Below are positions 4,971 through 5,552 of a stretch of 5,552 nt of DNA, piece by piece. This DNA is from an uncultured Erysipelotrichaceae bacterium (GTDB lineage: Bacteria; Bacillota_I; Bacilli_A; Erysipelotrichales; Coprobacillaceae). The translations under genes were made by a program, and so were the position numbers. Positions within the stretch are counted from its first letter, which is position 1. Each line of letters opens with the position of its first letter. Under the pieces are notes generated by a model. It was not told the origin of the DNA. It saw only the letters and a program-made list of their open reading frames with translations, and did not search any database. The stretch lies in the NCBI GenBank assembly GCA_900317015.1, contig ONFH01000114.1:1-5552 (forward strand), written 5' to 3'.

Positions 4971-5552
4971 ATGTATTGTAAGTATTGTGGAAAGAAAGTC
5001 AGTGATCAGGTAAAGTTCTGTCCTTATTGTGGGAAGCCTATAGAAAAGCCTGATCAGGTGATCAATGAAGAACGTATTGAAGCATCTCCTAAGCAAGAAA
5101 GTAAACTTATATCAAATAGAGAATCAGAAAAACAAGTTAAACAAGAGGAAAAGACAGCTGTTAAACAATCAAATCCTAAGAAGAAGCATATGATTATTGC
5201 GATCGTAGCGATAGCAGTAGCCATTTGTTGCATAAGTATTGGGGTGGCAGCCGTGAATATTAATTCTAGTTATTCTTCATCATCTGATGATGGATCGACT
5301 TCAGAATCCTACGCGGTGCTTCTTGATGTCATTGATCGTATTGAATATTATGATGACAATGGTCTTTATTATACAGAAGAGTTTAACTATAACGACAAAG
5401 GATTAATAAATAAAATAGATGAATACGGAAAGAATTTGAATGATACAGATGAACGTGTTTTAACATATCAGAATCATCAGCTTATCTCTATTAAAGATTC
5501 ATGCCCAACGGCAAAAGACGATACAATCATATATAAATATGAATATGACCCC
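4971..5552 (+). CDS. Gene B: zinc-ribbon, membrane-anchored paralog of gene A, 3' end missing
   Basis: The frame is open for 194 codons to the right edge. The N-terminus is a zinc ribbon: CKYC (C3, C6) and CPYC (C17, C20), each followed by GK. A charged Lys/Glu-rich linker follows (about 24-72), then one membrane helix (about 74-95, from MIIAIVAIAVAI), a serine-rich stretch (99-112) and a domain homologous to gene A. B 124-193 aligns ungapped with A 54-123, sharing EYG, NL-DTD, TY-NH-L-SIK, CP and KDD. By the positive-inside rule (KKK before the helix) the zinc ribbon is cytoplasmic and the A-like domain extracellular. Zinc ribbon plus membrane anchor plus variable outer domain is a common Bacillota design of unknown role. 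If the homology continues, about 180 more residues lie beyond the window. It shares the regulatory block with gene A. Confidence 0.88.
   Translation, partial: MYCKYCGKKVSDQVKFCPYCGKPIEKPDQVINEERIEASPKQESKLISNRESEKQVKQEEKTAVKQSNPKKKHMIIAIVAIAVAICCISIGVAAVNINSSYSSSSDDGSTSESYAVLLDVIDRIEYYDDNGLYYTEEFNYNDKGLINKIDEYGKNLNDTDERVLTYQNHQLISIKDSCPTAKDDTIIYKYEYDP

Noticed and set aside
4788..5096. 102-codon minus-strand reading frame
   Set aside because: It lies antisense to gene B and its promoter region; gene B has a zinc ribbon, membrane helix and homology to gene A, so it is the real gene.

Overview
The window is AT-rich, gene-dense bacterial DNA. It uses ATG starts with strong GG-rich ribosome binding sites and short intrinsic terminators. 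Protein styles (a two-zinc-finger UvrA-like ATPase with STGERQ, a YdhF-like aldo/keto reductase, a zinc-ribbon/membrane-anchor protein) point to a low-GC Bacillota, perhaps a gut Erysipelotrichia or Coprobacillaceae relative. That placement is an inference from sequence style only.

Layout from left to right. (1) The 3' part of a UvrA-like ABC ATPase gene (+), cut by the left edge, ends at 1548 with an intrinsic terminator at 1621-1650. (2) A gene-free stretch of about 350 bases holds a second, orphan hairpin and a regulatory block. (3) Gene A (1903-2805, +) encodes a small tyrosine-rich exported protein made of YD-like beta repeats, followed by a terminator. (4) Two genes on the minus strand follow: a HAD-family phosphatase (2953-3615) and a YdhF-like aldo/keto reductase (3794-4708). 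A long perfect hairpin separates them, so they are probably independent units. (5) Gene B (4971 to the right edge, +) is divergent from the reductase gene and is truncated by the window. It encodes a cytoplasmic zinc ribbon, a charged linker, one membrane helix and an extracellular domain.

The most interesting content is the relation between genes A and B. Their extracellular domains are clearly homologous: about 35 of 70 residues are identical by hand count, without gaps. Their N-terminal modules differ: a signal peptide in A, a zinc ribbon plus membrane anchor in B. Both genes carry the same 27-bp block about 100 bp upstream of the ATG (23 of 27 bases identical), which contains two ATGACA direct repeats exactly 21 bp apart. 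This looks like a co-regulated family of surface proteins under one DNA-binding regulator. The regulator is not in the window and the function of the family is unknown.

The UvrA-like ATPase, the phosphatase and the reductase look like ordinary housekeeping or stress genes, with no visible functional link to A and B. No tRNA, rRNA, CRISPR array, insertion sequence or attachment site was seen.
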